Source: Gnetum montanum (taxonomy: Eukaryota > Streptophyta > Gnetopsida > Gnetales > Gnetaceae). Taken from it: DNA of 64,000 nucleotides. A program made the translations under genes and the position numbers. The stretch's first letter is position 1. Every line of letters starts with the position of its first letter. The stretch spans positions 467,866-531,865 of the forward strand of contig MNCI01030582.1 of assembly GCA_015680685.1 (NCBI GenBank), in the 5' to 3' direction. Positions 23,362-35,175 of the stretch are shown in pieces. The notes under the pieces are model-generated. The model was not told the DNA's origin. It did no database searches and saw only the letters and a program-made list of their open reading frames with translations.

Positions 23362-25356
23362 TAGTCATGGGGGAGACAACCACCTATGTTAATCATTCAG
23401 GGCCCTCAGTTCTTTTAAGTTTTTGTTTTACACATTTTTTTACACGTTTTTGTTTTACATATTTTTGTTTTACATATTTCTATTTTATAATTTCTTTAAC
23501 TTTTCTTGTTTTTGTTTTACACATTTTTGTTTTACAATTTCTGTAACCTTTCTTGTTTTTGTTTTACAACATCGTTATGCTTTTTTATTTCTTTGTGTGT
23601 GTGTGTGTTATCCATCTTGTCAAGTTTGTCATTTAATAAGTGTTCTTCATGATGGTATGAACTATTTTCTATAGGTTTCTAATGTTTGGTTTTTACCTTT
23701 AAGTTATGATGTTAATACTAAGGTATGGTTCTTTTGATATGGTAGGCAATGAGTCCACTTCACCCATACATCCACAAATTTCTATGGTCTCTCTTGGCTT
23801 GGAACTGTACAATCCCTTTCTCAATAATAAGAACTATAACGAATCGGTGACTAGGCATTTCTCAAACTAAGAAAGGACTCAGGGATTGAAAAGGGTGTGA
23901 CGTCAAGGGAACTTGATGCATTTTTGTTTGCCATTCTCTTGGGTGCTTGGATGTTTTTCTTCTTTATTTTTCTTACTGTTCCAATGTTACAATCTCATTG
24001 GGAAGCTGAGTGAATAAAAATAAAAATAATTCTTTGCATGGTGTGGTTCCCACGAAAAATACAAACGCAAAAAAAACTGTGGGAATTCAAAGCATACCCC
24101 TTAGATGAAATAAATATTTGGGCTACAAGCATTGGTTATGGAACTAAAATAAACATGTTCCCTCTAACTAAGGCCCTTCTCACTTCCTATCTTCTCCTCT
24201 TTCATTTCGTCGAAATGGTGGTGGCTCTTTTGAGAAGGCATTCTTGTTATTTCAAGTGGATGGATTGGCCAAATGTATTAATGTGAAGTCATTGGATGTG
24301 GTTTTTTTATGGTCAGATTTGGAATGGGATCTACTAAGTCACATTAATCATCAAACACACAAGGGGCTGTACACCACCTTGTTCTTGAGACTTCATTCCA
24401 TTATCTTTTGTCCATCATTATTTCTCCATTGTTCACCTCATTTCCGATTATATCATTAGTGTATATTTTGGTTGACATATTGTTTTATTTTTGGTAAATT
24501 CTTGTGGTTAAGACTTTAAATCTTGTTTCGAATGACATTCCCAGAGCCTACAGATTCTTTTAATGTGGGTTTGTCAGGGCATTAAGGGCATGAACCTTCT
24601 TTGGGGAGGACCCACTGGCATTCCTATTTGGTGCACCAGTTAAATTCTTTTCCTTAAACATGTTTGCAATCAACCTTATTTTGTTCATTTCCATCTTGAC
24701 ATCCATTTCATCGACGTTATAGTTGTCTCTTTTTTCTCCATATTTCTTATTCCTTTTCTCTTCCCATTCTATCTCTACCGAAGGTTCGCTCTTAGTCATG
24801 GCGGTCCTAACCCAATTTTTTTGATTTTATCCTAACCCCTACACCTTTAGTAGTCACCACTATTATATCTCCAGACCTGTATTAGCCATACCACAACTCA
24901 GCCAATGGACCTTTCACCAAAGCAAGTTATCAATTGCATTGAGATTCATTTACCCTTGCTAATATAAGATTGTGTTCTGTGTGTAGATGGTAATCATACA
25001 ATAATGGATTGGATCTATAGGGAACACTTGGAATGGGCCGGTGCTGAAGCATCTATGCAAGGAACAAGATTGATGGTACACTTATGGATGGACAACAGAA
25101 GGTGCAATCCTGGCGTTGGCAGCAGCAGACTTCTTCTATCTTCTCTCTCAACTGCCAAATAAGGTCTGATGTCAAATGTATAAGGTGTTCACTCTTGTTG
25201 TCATGAACACCAGTTTTGTTTTGTTTTATCTTGTAATGATGATCCATTCACATGTCATCCCATTCATCATTAAGTTCCATTCACGTCAATAATCCCATAC
25301 CTTCCCAATATTTTGTAAGGAACTCAAGGACAAGATTTTATTCAGTCATGCGGGTA
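23362..25356 (+). other. T2 conserved 3' non-coding region with three PPT-like motifs
   Basis: It is laid out as in T1. TAGTCATGGGGG is at 23362-23373, TAGTCATGGCGG at 24793-24804 and CAGTCATGCGGG at 25343-25354 before the LTR. A T-rich TTTTACAC tract and TG repeat lie at about 23415-23610. The conserved AATTCAAAGCATACCCCTTAG block is near 24078 and TTTGGGGAGGACCCACT is near 24600. The T-rich ORF at 23423-23674 is a by-product of low complexity. Confidence 0.75.
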
Positions 25357-26187
25357 TGATGGGACACGATATCGCATGAGCCACGATATCGCATCCCTCG
25401 CAATATTTCGTACACGATATCGTGTCTTCCCCTACAATATCACGTATGTGATATCACAGTGTGCCGCCAAGTCTATAAATAAGAGGCAGCTCTCCCTTGT
25501 TTCTCATTCTGGGCCTAGATCGTAGCGAAACTCTAGTAGTTTTACCTCTCCAGAGATAGAATATTTTCCATGTGCCTGTAGTAGGACCTCCAAAGTCAAC
25601 GGATATTTATTCGAGCAAATATTCTACCTGAACACAAGTTTGTGTACAGAAATAAAGATGAACTTTTTGGATAAACCTTGCAGTGCATGGAATAGGCTAA
25701 ATAGGACTTTATTTATTGTTTAATGTTTAAATACTTTCTTAGTTAATTAAATCTCTCTCAACCCTTCTCTCCTAGTTAAGTGTATTCAGTATGAATACTT
25801 CGAGCACGTGCGTTACACTTGGTAATCCCAGCAACGAATAGCATTTGATAAGCCCAAAGGTTGCATTGGTTCAGGGTGTGAATAGTAAGTGGGAATAGAT
25901 ACTAATGCTAAGTTAATTAAGACTTAGTTATTTAAAGTTAGTTAATTAGTCTCTTCATCCTTCACCTCATTAGCATAGGCGATAAAACATAAAAACTATA
26001 AAAATCACATACCTCAGACTTTCTTAACCATACAACCGTGACAAATACAAGTCTAGGATGAAAACGAATGATTAACCTTAAGTGTTCCATAAGGCATGTA
26101 GGCACTTAGTCTGCGGAATTCGATCAGATCGCACATGTAATGCTCGTATTCATATGGTTGAGTGTAGGGGTACCTTGCCACTCATCA
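25357..26187 (+). repeat. T2 3' LTR
   Basis: The 831-bp LTR runs TGATGGGACA to CTCATCA and is followed by ATAAT. U3 carries seven GATAT half-sites and the TATA box is at about 25472. The U5 stem is disrupted in this copy. Confidence 0.92.
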
Positions 26188-26192
26188 ATAAT

Positions 26193-27440
26193 CTACTAGA
26201 AAAATAAAATTTCCACATTAGAAGCATTACTCATACTCTTGCATGGAATAAAATATGCCATCTCGGAGAACCTATCCACAACAACAAAAATTGCATTATT
26301 TGCACTCTTAGTTTTTGAAATATCACTTATAAAATCCATAGACACACTTTCCCATGTGCCTTTAGAAATTGACAAAGGCATAGAGTATTCATTCATGCCT
26401 TTACCTCCTTTGAAATTTTGATATGGCAACCACTCCATCACAAATTTTGAAACTTCTGTTGCCATACCAAGCCAAAAATAGTGTCTAACCACTAGTTCCA
26501 ATGTTTTATCCCTATCCATGTGACTTTCCATGCCACTACAATGCTTTTCAAACAAAATATTTTCTCTAAAATTATAATTAGGAACACAAACCTATCCATT
26601 CATAAATAATAGTTCATCTTGAATATGATAGTTCCTCCATGGGCTCATCCTACTCATTAATGGCTCTTGAGGCTCCTTCAAACCTATCCAAATTCAACAT
26701 CATGCTCATACAAAGAAGCAAAGTCACCAATATCTTCCACATGACGTGCACTAAAATTAACCACATGAACCTTGGATAACACATCAACCACCACATTGGC
26801 TTTCCCACTTTTTTGATTTAACATAAAATTAAACTCCTATAACTATGCAACTAATTTCATGTGCTTTACACTCAACTTCTTTTATGAGTTTAGATATTGA
26901 ACTACTTTGTGGTCTATCACCAAAGTGAACTTCTTGGGAAAGAAGTAATGCCTCTAATGCTTGATTGCTTAAAGAATAGTGTATAATTATTTCTCATATA
27001 TGTGATTTTTTTCCTTAACTCATTCAACGTTTTTGAAAAGAAATCAACAAATATACCTTCTTGTTATAGTACCCACCAATGACAATCCACTTGCATCCAT
27101 CTCCACCTAAAAAAGCTTTTGAAACTTTGGAATTGCAAGCACCAAATCACTAATATTTTTTCCTTTCAATAAGTCAAATATCCCTTTGATTTCATCTAAA
27201 ATCTTAATGTTTCTTCACCAAAGCAAACATAGGCTACAAAATACCACTAATATTTTTGATGAACTATTTATAAAAACATACTGAACCAAGGAATGATCTT
27301 ACCCCTCAACATTCTTTGGAGTTGGCCAATCCGTAATAGCCTTCCTCTTGGTGGCTTTCATTCAAATTTGATTTTTAATAACCACATGTCCCAAATATGT
27401 AAACATTCTCATTGCCTATGTTACCATTACCTACCATTAA
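26193..27440 (-). pseudogene. pol: Element B RT C-terminus, RNase H and integrase N-terminus
   Basis: From 27440 leftwards the minus strand reads FTYLGHVVIKN and ITDWPTPKNVE, which is the end of RT, then degraded RNase H. Integrase follows at 26555-26196: RDKTLELVVRHYFWLG, WESVSMDFISDI with the catalytic Asp, and IFVVVDRFSEMAYFIPCK. The active site and HHCC region are recognisable. The sequence stops at the T2 insertion and continues at 19401. RT palm motifs are absent, so the copy was deleted before or after insertion. Confidence 0.82.
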
Positions 27441-28542
27441 AGCACTAAATTTCTAATGAGTTGCTACCTTGACCCTTTCCTTCCTTACCTTGGTCCTTCT
27501 TATCTTTGCCTTTCTCATCATCTCTTTTAGTCTTCTTGTCTTGGATACCCTTCTTATATTTAGATTTGGACTTGGATTCCTTCTCAAATTTGGATCCCTT
27601 CTCCTTCCTCTTGGAAGTTTGTTTGCTCCTATTTCCAAATCTAGTTTATTTCCTCTTAGCCTTAAGTGTTAAATCATAAGCTTCATCAAGAGTTTGTGGC
27701 TCACAAAAAAAAAAACCTCCTACTAGTATGTCATTTTGAGACCTTTTAAAAATATTGAAGTTTGTTCATATCCCTTCTAGTTTACCTTAACTTGATTTAA
27801 TAGATCATAAAATTTAATGTAGAATTTTTTGACATCCTTGTTACCTTGTCTTAGGAATTTTAACTTCATAATGGTTATTTACTTGTGATGATATTGCTCA
27901 AATTTTATTTTCAACCTATATTTCATCATATCACAAAGTTTGATAGGTTGACCATTTCATCTCTCATAATCTTGAGACTCCTTTTTCCACCAAGTAGAGG
28001 TCATACCTTCTATTCTAGATTTATCAATAGGTACCCTCAAGTTATTTAGTACCTCTACCAACTAAAAATGGTTCTAAAATGCCTTCATGCAACTTGCAAA
28101 AGAAATAGTACCATCTATACCATTAAAACTCTTCAACTCCATGTATGGAAGTCTTGTAACATTTTTGAATGCTTTAGAAATCCTTGCATAATCTTCCTCA
28201 TCAAGCTTGCTTGAAGGAGAAGTATTGAACACTACTGGAGCCTTGGAGTTCTCATATAAAGAATAGGATTTCCTTCCATTGGAATCCTTGATTGATGGTT
28301 TCCTACACTCCCATAGTTGGATTTTCCTTCCTCTTAATCCATTTCATCTCCACCTGGGTGTGAAACTTCTTCATCTAAACACACATGCTCTTCACCTTTG
28401 TGTGTTTGGATATAGCTAAGACTAACATTTTTGTCTACCTTTGTGTTGATTTCATCTAACCAAGCAACCATCATCTAGAAGGCAAATGTCATGCCCTCCA
28501 TGTCTTGATTTATATCTTGTACTTGTTTCTTCTTGGGTGCCA
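27441..28542 (-). pseudogene. gag: Element B gag (decayed)
   Basis: The start is at about 28542 (MAPKKKQVQDI). The gag core reads MELKSFNGIDGT, LRVPIDKS and STWWKKE, followed by a Lys-rich tail (about 27640-27460). Stops are frequent. After the Lys-rich tail the reading jumps to the RT C-terminus, so protease and most of RT are missing. The ORFs on both strands at 27453-27672 are out-of-frame shadows of the Lys-rich tail. Confidence 0.7.
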
Positions 28543-28640
28543 TCTAATATTGGAAAAATTCCTTAATGAATTTTCAAGCAAAAATTAACATAAATCTAAG
28601 CTCCAAAGATCCAAACAAAAACTAAGGTTTGATCACAAGT

Positions 28641-28652
28641 CTCCAATACCAA
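28641..28652 (-). promoter_or_regulatory. Element B primer binding site (Met-tRNA type)
   Basis: On the minus strand TTGGTATTGGAG follows the LTR end. It resembles the initiator-Met complement TGGTATCAGAGC found in most plant chromoviruses. Confidence 0.65.
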
Positions 28653-29672
28653 TAATAGAAGAGCAAGTTCACTCCACAAATAAATCACCTTATAATACTA
28701 AATCTAGATATTATATAAAAATATAACTTTTTTCTAGAAAACAAGAAAACTAGCTATTTGCAATTAATTTATTAGAAGATTATAACAAGGTTCTCAAACC
28801 CCACAAACATCCAAAACCTATGACACATACATGATATTGCAAAGCATAAGGATGTACAACCACACAATGCTATTCCTAATGCAAGAAACAACTAACAGAG
28901 AATCTATTTCATAACCTACAACTAAGATATCTTCTCAAAACTAAGAAACAAAAGAATAGAATACATATACCAATGCATCACAAGATGATCTTGGAGTTGT
29001 AAATATCAATTACACTCACTCAATGTGCTAACACTTTTTGTTACTCAACTCTCTATACTCAAGCACTCTCTTCTTACTCATGGTCTTTAACAATGGAAAA
29101 TTACAATAATATTTATGATAAATCAAAAGATAAAAAACCTAAAAACCTTTTCTCAACTCAACTTGAGGTCCTTCAGATGTTTTCCAAGTCTTGTCATCTT
29201 CTCCTTGGCTTTTCATCCTTTTCCATCATATTCAAATGATTTTCCAAATCAAAACGGGTGTTTTCAAAAGTTTTCGTAGTCATATGGATCTTCTCTAATC
29301 TTGCCAACACATATTCTATGTCAACACAACCATTTAGGAAGACATCTTCTATTTCTATAAGATGTCTCCTTTGGGGATTAATATGTATCCTAAATTAGTA
29401 AGATATATTTCATGATACATCTTATTCACAAGAAAGACATCTCCTAACTAGGAGAGACATCTCCCTTAATATGTCTTCTTCATAGATGAGACATCTCACC
29501 TGAGATGTCAGCCTAAATTATAAGATGTCTCCTTTGATTTCTAGATTATTCATATCAATTCCAAGCCTTAGCCAAGACATCTTCTAGTCCTCTATGACAT
29601 CTTCTTCAAGCCCAAAACCTATAAAACATACACATAGGAAACAACAAGGGAATTGAAAGAGGTGTTCCTACA
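28653..29672 (-). repeat. Element B 5' LTR
   Basis: It begins TGTAGGAACACC on the minus strand at 29672 and pairs with 17421-18454. The AGACATCT array is repeated at about 29340-29610. The LTR pair is visibly diverged. Confidence 0.82.
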
Positions 29673-31859
29673 TAAATGATGTATTTTGATACTTACTCAA
29701 GTAAATCTCATCAATTAGCTTATGTCTAACTAAGTTGGGATATACATCTTGTTCCAATTAACTAAAAATATTATGTTTTCTAGAGCTATATTTTCATTCT
29801 TCTCATGATATCAAGAATCTAAAGCCTACTCAGCACTGATCTTATCTCTTAGACTAGTTAAGATAATAAGATTGTATAGTTTTCTAGCTATCCTACTTAG
29901 TGCTTATGTAATTTTTTTCCTTTTCTTGTATGATAATACACTATAGAATCAAAATATTCTAATAGCTCTACCCATCTCCTTTGTCTCATTTTCAACTATG
30001 ACTAATCCATAATTTTACTGCAAGCTCTTAGGATTAGTCCAAATGATAATCCGTTTAGCATACAAGTAATATCTCTAGATCTTAAGAGCAAAGATAATGA
30101 ACTAAGTTCTAGATCATGAGTTAAATATATGGTCTTAGAAGATTTCAAATGTTTAGAGCCATAGAACATCACCTATACCTTCTCCTAAAGCATATGTGCA
30201 AACATCATAAGATTTACCAACAACTCATGAGATTAAATGGGCACCAAAATAAATCTTTGTTTTAGCTCCTCAAATGTCTTTTTAAATTCATTTGACCATG
30301 AGAAAATACATTTCTTCCTAAGAAACTTAAGTAGATGTGTAGTCATCTTGGATAAGTCTTCTATAAATATTTTGTAATAACCTACTAGATACAAGAATCT
30401 TCTAACTTCATGCACTGTATTTGGAATGAGCTAATCTTTAATCACTTTTATCTTAGAAGGATCCACTACTATAATTGCTATAAATACCACATGACCAAGA
30501 AATTGTATCTCTAACTTCCAAAATACACACTTAGATGCATGAGCATATAATTACTAATCTCTCAAAGTCTATAATATTATTCTTAATTTCTTCTTATTCT
30601 TCTTTTCATACTTAGAGTAGATCAATATGTTATCAATGAATACAATGAGAAATTTATCTAAATAAGGATGTAATACACTATTTATTAACTACATAAAAAC
30701 TACTAGTATATTAGTACATCCAAAGGACATGACAAAGAACTCATGATGTCCATAATGTATCCTGAAGACTATCTTAAACATGTCCTCCTCTCACACTCTA
30801 CCTTAATGACAACCATAATTCAAATAAATATTAGAGAACATCTTAGCTTCTCTCAATTGATCAAATAGATCATCAATCTTGGGTGGAGGGTATTAATTCC
30901 TAACTATCACCTTATTTAACTATGTGTAATCTATATACAACCTCAATCTACCATCTTTTTCTTCATAAAGAGCACTAGTGCATCTTAACATGAAACACTT
31001 GGTCAAATCATACCTTAGTCAAATAGTTTCTAAATCTATACTTTAAGCTCTACCAACTCCACTAAAGACACCCTATGAGGTTCATTGAAAATTGGTTGAG
31101 TTCCAAGCTTAAGTGTGATTTCAAACTTAATCTCTCTATGAGAACACACTCCAAGAAGTTCTTTCTTAAATACATCCAAGAACTCTTGAATAATCAAAAT
31201 CTAATCTATCTTCTACTTAACCTCTTCTGCACTGAGATCATGAAACAACTATGATCCTACTTAAGTCATTATTGAAACTTCTTATTTATTATCAAGTCAA
31301 GCTTAATCTATTTCTTTCTTGTTTGAATTGTAACTTATTTTCTACTTGTGGTAATAAGTGTAAGAGTTTTATTCTTATAATCCAAACATCCTTAATACTT
31401 TGATAACCAGACCATCTCAAGAATCACATCTTACTCTCCAAGTCTCATTAGCATTAGATCATGATACCATATGTTACCTTAAATCACCACTTTGATTGAG
31501 AGTAACATCACAAAGACTACAATACTAGAAGAATGGGTTATCTAAACTACCAGGGAAGAACACATTGCTGATGGCTTAATTTGTAAATGGATCACAACTC
31601 TAGGTTTAGAAAAGAATGACTAGCACAAGGGTTAAATAATATTAAGAAAGAAGATCCACCAATATTAGCTATTATATCTGTAATAGTCTTGGGTTACTTA
31701 TCCAAAGGTTGATTAGTTAAAACATAAAATCTTCCTCTATGTATTGCATCCCTACTCTTAATAGTCTTCTTGTCCTATTAGTTGGCTTCTTCATCAATAT
31801 TATTCTTAGGTACTTTTCTAGAACAATCCCATTATTTATGTCTTGACTATCTAGTTTGA
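29673..31859 (-). pseudogene. pol: Element A protease, RT, RNase H and integrase N-terminus
   Basis: Minus-strand landmarks in order: a protease remnant (ILFNPCASHSFLN, near 31640); RT with VLFMKKKDGRLRLYIDY, LNKVIV and YPPPKIDDLFDQL (about 30985-30840); the catalytic box reading VFIDNILIYS near 30615-30642, so the second Asp of FIDD has become Asn; then VRRFLYLVGYYKIFIEDLSK (30415-30233). Degraded RNase H follows, then integrase LIDEIYLSKYQNTSF up to the B insertion. All are typical of gypsy pol. Many stops are present. Confidence 0.78.
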
Positions 31860-32740
31860 TCATAAGCATGACACTTAGAAGGGTTGTAAGTCCTACTACT
31901 ACTTCCTCTATAATTCCTAGCTTACTTAGAACTTGTTGGTTTTTTCATAGATTAGGATTATTTCTTAAGCTAATTGTGTTTCTCCTTCTTTCTCAAACCT
32001 ACACTTCATTCTATTGTCAACACCTTAGTACGAGTTGTCTCATGCTTAATAAAAATAAGAAGCACCAAGCCTACATGAATAGGATCAATCAATAAATCTA
32101 CAAAATGACTAGTCATCTATTCCTCATCATCCTACAGGTGAGGATCAAATTACTTCAATTGGAGGAACTTCACATCATACTTGGAAATAGTGAGATTACC
32201 TTGCTCTAGGTTGGATAACTTCTTAGACTTTAATCTCTTAAGCTCCTTGGACACATACCTTACTTTGAAGGTTCTAATAACATTGTTTCACTTCACCTCT
32301 ATGTGTACCCAACCTATAGCAACTCTAATTATTTGCCACCAACTATTAGCTACACCTTTAAGTTAATGGGTAGCGAAATAAGTTTGTTGCATTGAAGCAC
32401 AACCCATGAGCTAGAAAGCTTCCTTTACCTTACATAGCCTATCCAAAGATAATATAGGATCTTCAACATAATCAAAGTATGGGGGTTTTAGCCTCCTTAG
32501 CTACTCCATAAACACTTGTTTAATGGACCTTATGCCACCAATGGTTGAGTGGCCTAGTTGATGTTGTCCATCATTCCTAGCAGTAGACTGATTCTGACTC
32601 CTCAAGTAGGTGTATATCTCATGTACTAGATCATTTTAAGAGACGTCTCCATTGGGTTGATTAGGAATTGTTCCATTTTGGACCTTTCCAACTCTTCTTG
32701 GCAACATCTTATGTCACAAATTTTAGAATACTTATCAAGC
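31860..32740 (-). pseudogene. gag: Element A gag (decayed)
   Basis: Downstream of the primer site the minus strand reads RRLKPPYFDYVEDP, VANSWWQI and KFLQLK, which fit the chromovirus gag core. A degenerate CX2C-type knuckle region lies near 31880 (CHAYDQTR). No intact ORF remains. Confidence 0.65.
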
Positions 32741-32745
32741 CGTTA

Positions 32746-32758
32746 GCTTTGATACCAA
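32746..32758 (-). promoter_or_regulatory. Element A primer binding site (Met-tRNA type)
   Basis: On the minus strand TTGGTATCAAAGC lies two bases after the LTR end (TAATACA). It differs by one base from the initiator-Met complement. Confidence 0.78.
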
Positions 32759-32760
32759 CT

Positions 32761-33456
32761 TGTATTACCTCATTAACTAGGCTTAAGCTAGAAAGACATT
32801 ACCTAGAAAAAATCAAAACATGTGAAAAAAAATTAGTACTTCATAAAAATAAAATGGATGCCAAGAAATATTTAAAAATCTAAAGTATTAAAAATCCATA
32901 AAATTAGGCACACAGGAGCAAGAAAAACGTAACATAAGATAAAATGTTCTAAAATATACAGTGAAAATAGCCCAATGCTTCCAAAACCTGAGCTGTATAC
33001 TAAGAAAAATAGTAAGAAGCCCTATTGTCCAAGTCCAAAAATTACATTAATAAATACTAAAAATTTACAATAGAAATAATTATAGAAATTACTAATAAAT
33101 TTCATAATATCAAATGCATCAAAAAGCCATTGGGATCTAATGTTAGCAGAAGATGTCTACTATAATTAGTAAATATTTAGAACCAACTTAGGCTTGCACC
33201 AAAGATAGGTGACTTATAAATAAAACCCTTAGTGCATAAATTCCAATTGAATGTTACAACATAGAATCAAACAACTAATATTGAAAATATAATAATGAAA
33301 CTAAACTAATGATCCAAAGCTAAGATTATTCATTAGCTTTTTCTTGTAATTGCTCCTCATCAAAACTAATAGAATCACCTGTAAGGCCTAAAAACGTCAA
33401 TAGAATTAGTCCTAAGACTAAGTAGGATAAATAAGTTACAAAAATAATTACTTATG
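32761..33456 (-). repeat. Element A right (5') LTR, first part
   Basis: It is homologous to 4352-5250 and 12230-12310. It is interrupted at 33457-33461 by the GGTTT target site of element C and resumes at 52117. Confidence 0.7.
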
Positions 33457-33461
33457 GGTTT

Positions 33462-35158
33462 TGTAGTGACTGAAAACGTTGATGGCTGGAAAAAACCAAG
33501 GGGTCGGTGGGAGTGATAGTTTTGACCCCGTACCCACAAGAGGGCTATGTTGGGTGTGTGAAAATACGGGGTGCCCTGAATGGTCTGGTCGATCAAATAG
33601 GGACTTAATCGGCATCTATATAGCTTTTTTCAACATATGGTTTTGAAAATGCGAATGAAAATGTGAAGTAATGCTTGAAAATAAATAAAGTAGAAAATAA
33701 TGCCAAAACATAGCAATAAGTAGGAAACAAAGTAAAATATAGTTAGAAAAATGCATCACTCCGAAGCTACAAGCTTGCTCTATCAAGGTGGATACAGTCG
33801 GTTGCACAGTGTGACGGAGTGCAGAGATCCTGGGAGTGACCAAGACATGTAGAGAAAAACAGGTTGTGCACTTGGGTGTGGTCTTGAGCGCTGACAATGC
33901 AAGGATTCTACCAAGGTGGTAGAAAGGGAGACAAAACAAAATGCTAACTAAAGATGCTAACTGTTTGCAGTGTCAAACAGAAAGCTTACAATGCTTGATG
34001 TTACAGTGTGCCGAGAAGAGAACTTGAATGCCAGAGAGAGGGAAAGTCATAGAATCTAGAAAATCTTCCAACTTTTTGAATGCTGCTTGTTGGAAAAAAT
34101 TCGAACTTCTTTGAATGCTTCTCTTTGTAAGAAATTCCAACTAGCCAAAGATCATCCAACCCCTTGAGTGCTGCTCATCAGGGTATTTATAGGGCTAAAA
34201 GGCACGTGAAAGGGGTGGTTTGGATGCCACATGCCCTAGGCCCATGTTAATTTGCTGGCACCACATGTGCCATGTATGACCGTTGGACTTGCAAGACCAT
34301 TGTAATGCTAGCCTGTTACGCCATAACTGTGAGCCTTCCACACCGTAATTGCACCGTCAACATTTGGAGACATGTGCCAACGATCCAATTAGGTGAAGTG
34401 CATTGATGTTGCACAATCACCCGCATGCCTTGCTATGCTTTGTAGCATAGCATGCTCAACATAGTGTACCACTTTATCGCATATTCCACTACATGTGTGT
34501 TGCATGCTTGCTACGCTACATAGTGTAGCGTAGCGTAGCAACTGGCCTTAGTCAAGAAAATGTTGTCGATTTGCAAACTTTTCTTCCTCAAGACTTGCGA
34601 GCTTGCTGATTCCACCTTTTGAGCTGCCTTCTGTCTCTTTTGCAGGATTGCTACGCCTTGCTACACCATGTAGCTCAACATACCGTAGCAGCAGACATGG
34701 TCCGCCGCTTCCTAATGGAAAGGGACATTGTTGAAAGACTTGAAATTGGGTGTGGGGAACTAGTATTATAGTTGTTACTATTCTACGCTTCGTTATGTAG
34801 TGTAGCGTAACATGGCACTTCACTTTGCAAGTGTTTTCTGAAGCTTGCTATGCTACATTGTGGGGCGTAGCATAGCGTAGCAGACTTCGTGACTTAGAAA
34901 ACTTACCAAACTACTTTGTGCATCCAGAATGTTGCTGCCAACTTCGTGCATCATTTCTAAATAGGCTGTCAATTGGGCAGGCTACTTAGGTGGACAGGCA
35001 GGATGACCCGTAGATCCTGTTTACACCTAAAGTAGAAAATTTGCCAAATTGGCTAGCCTGAATTTAGAGCATTCTCCTCCCGAAGAACTATCATGGTGCT
35101 ACGCAAATTGTAAGTCCTGGTGACACAAGAATGAATTCAAATTTTTTAGGGTGTTTCA
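33462..35158 (-). repeat. Element C 3' LTR
   Basis: The 1697-bp LTR reads TGAAACACCC to ACTACA on the minus strand. A TATA box (CTATAAATACC) lies at about 34182-34193. GCTACGCTA/TAGCGTAGC motifs are dense at 34430-34890, in U3. A 107-codon ORF at 33616-33939, downstream of the TATA box on the element strand, has an open counterpart in the other LTR. Confidence 0.93.
34508..34541 (-). promoter_or_regulatory. GCTACGCTA hairpin in element C U3
   Basis: TTGCTACGCTA (34508-34518) is an exact inverted repeat of TAGCGTAGCAA (34531-34541). The right LTR keeps the same hairpin at 51461-51471 and 51484-51494. It lies a few hundred bases upstream of the TATA box, which fits a regulatory site. The function is unknown. 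Confidence 0.6.
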
Positions 35159-35175
35159 TTGGCCCCTCTTTGTTG
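35159..35175 (-). promoter_or_regulatory. Element C polypurine tract
   Basis: On the minus strand CAACAAAGAGGGGCCAA directly precedes the LTR start TGAAACACC. Confidence 0.82.

Larger units (their letters stand above)
19402..26187 (+). mobile_element. T2: gag-protease-only gypsy element
   Basis: A complete 6786-bp element with the same plan as T1: TGATG/CATCA LTR ends, tRNA-Asp-type primer site, Gag-protease and a long 3' non-coding region. The target duplication ATAAT is at 19397-19401 and 26188-26192. It splits the integrase gene of element B. It is the better-preserved member for protease. No RT, RNase H or integrase motif is present in any frame between the LTRs. Confidence 0.92.
17421..29672 (-). 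mobile_element. Element B: internally deleted chromovirus (Ty3/gypsy)
   Basis: A minus-strand gypsy element with LTRs at 17421-18454 and 28653-29672, a Met-tRNA-like primer site, a polypurine tract and a chromodomain after integrase. It is inserted in element A's integrase gene and is itself split by T2. Without T2 it is about 5.5 kb, because protease and most of RT are missing between gag and the RT C-terminus. A clear target duplication could not be recognised (flanks ATCAT and TAAAT), so either the ends have decayed or the boundaries are a few bases off. Confidence 0.8.

Noticed and set aside
27453-27672. Overlapping ORFs on both strands
   Set aside because: Both are out-of-frame readings of the Lys-rich end of element B gag.
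34548-34823. 91-codon ORF in element C LTR
   Set aside because: It is not kept in the other LTR and overlaps the U3 GCTACGCTA region, so it is probably a chance ORF.
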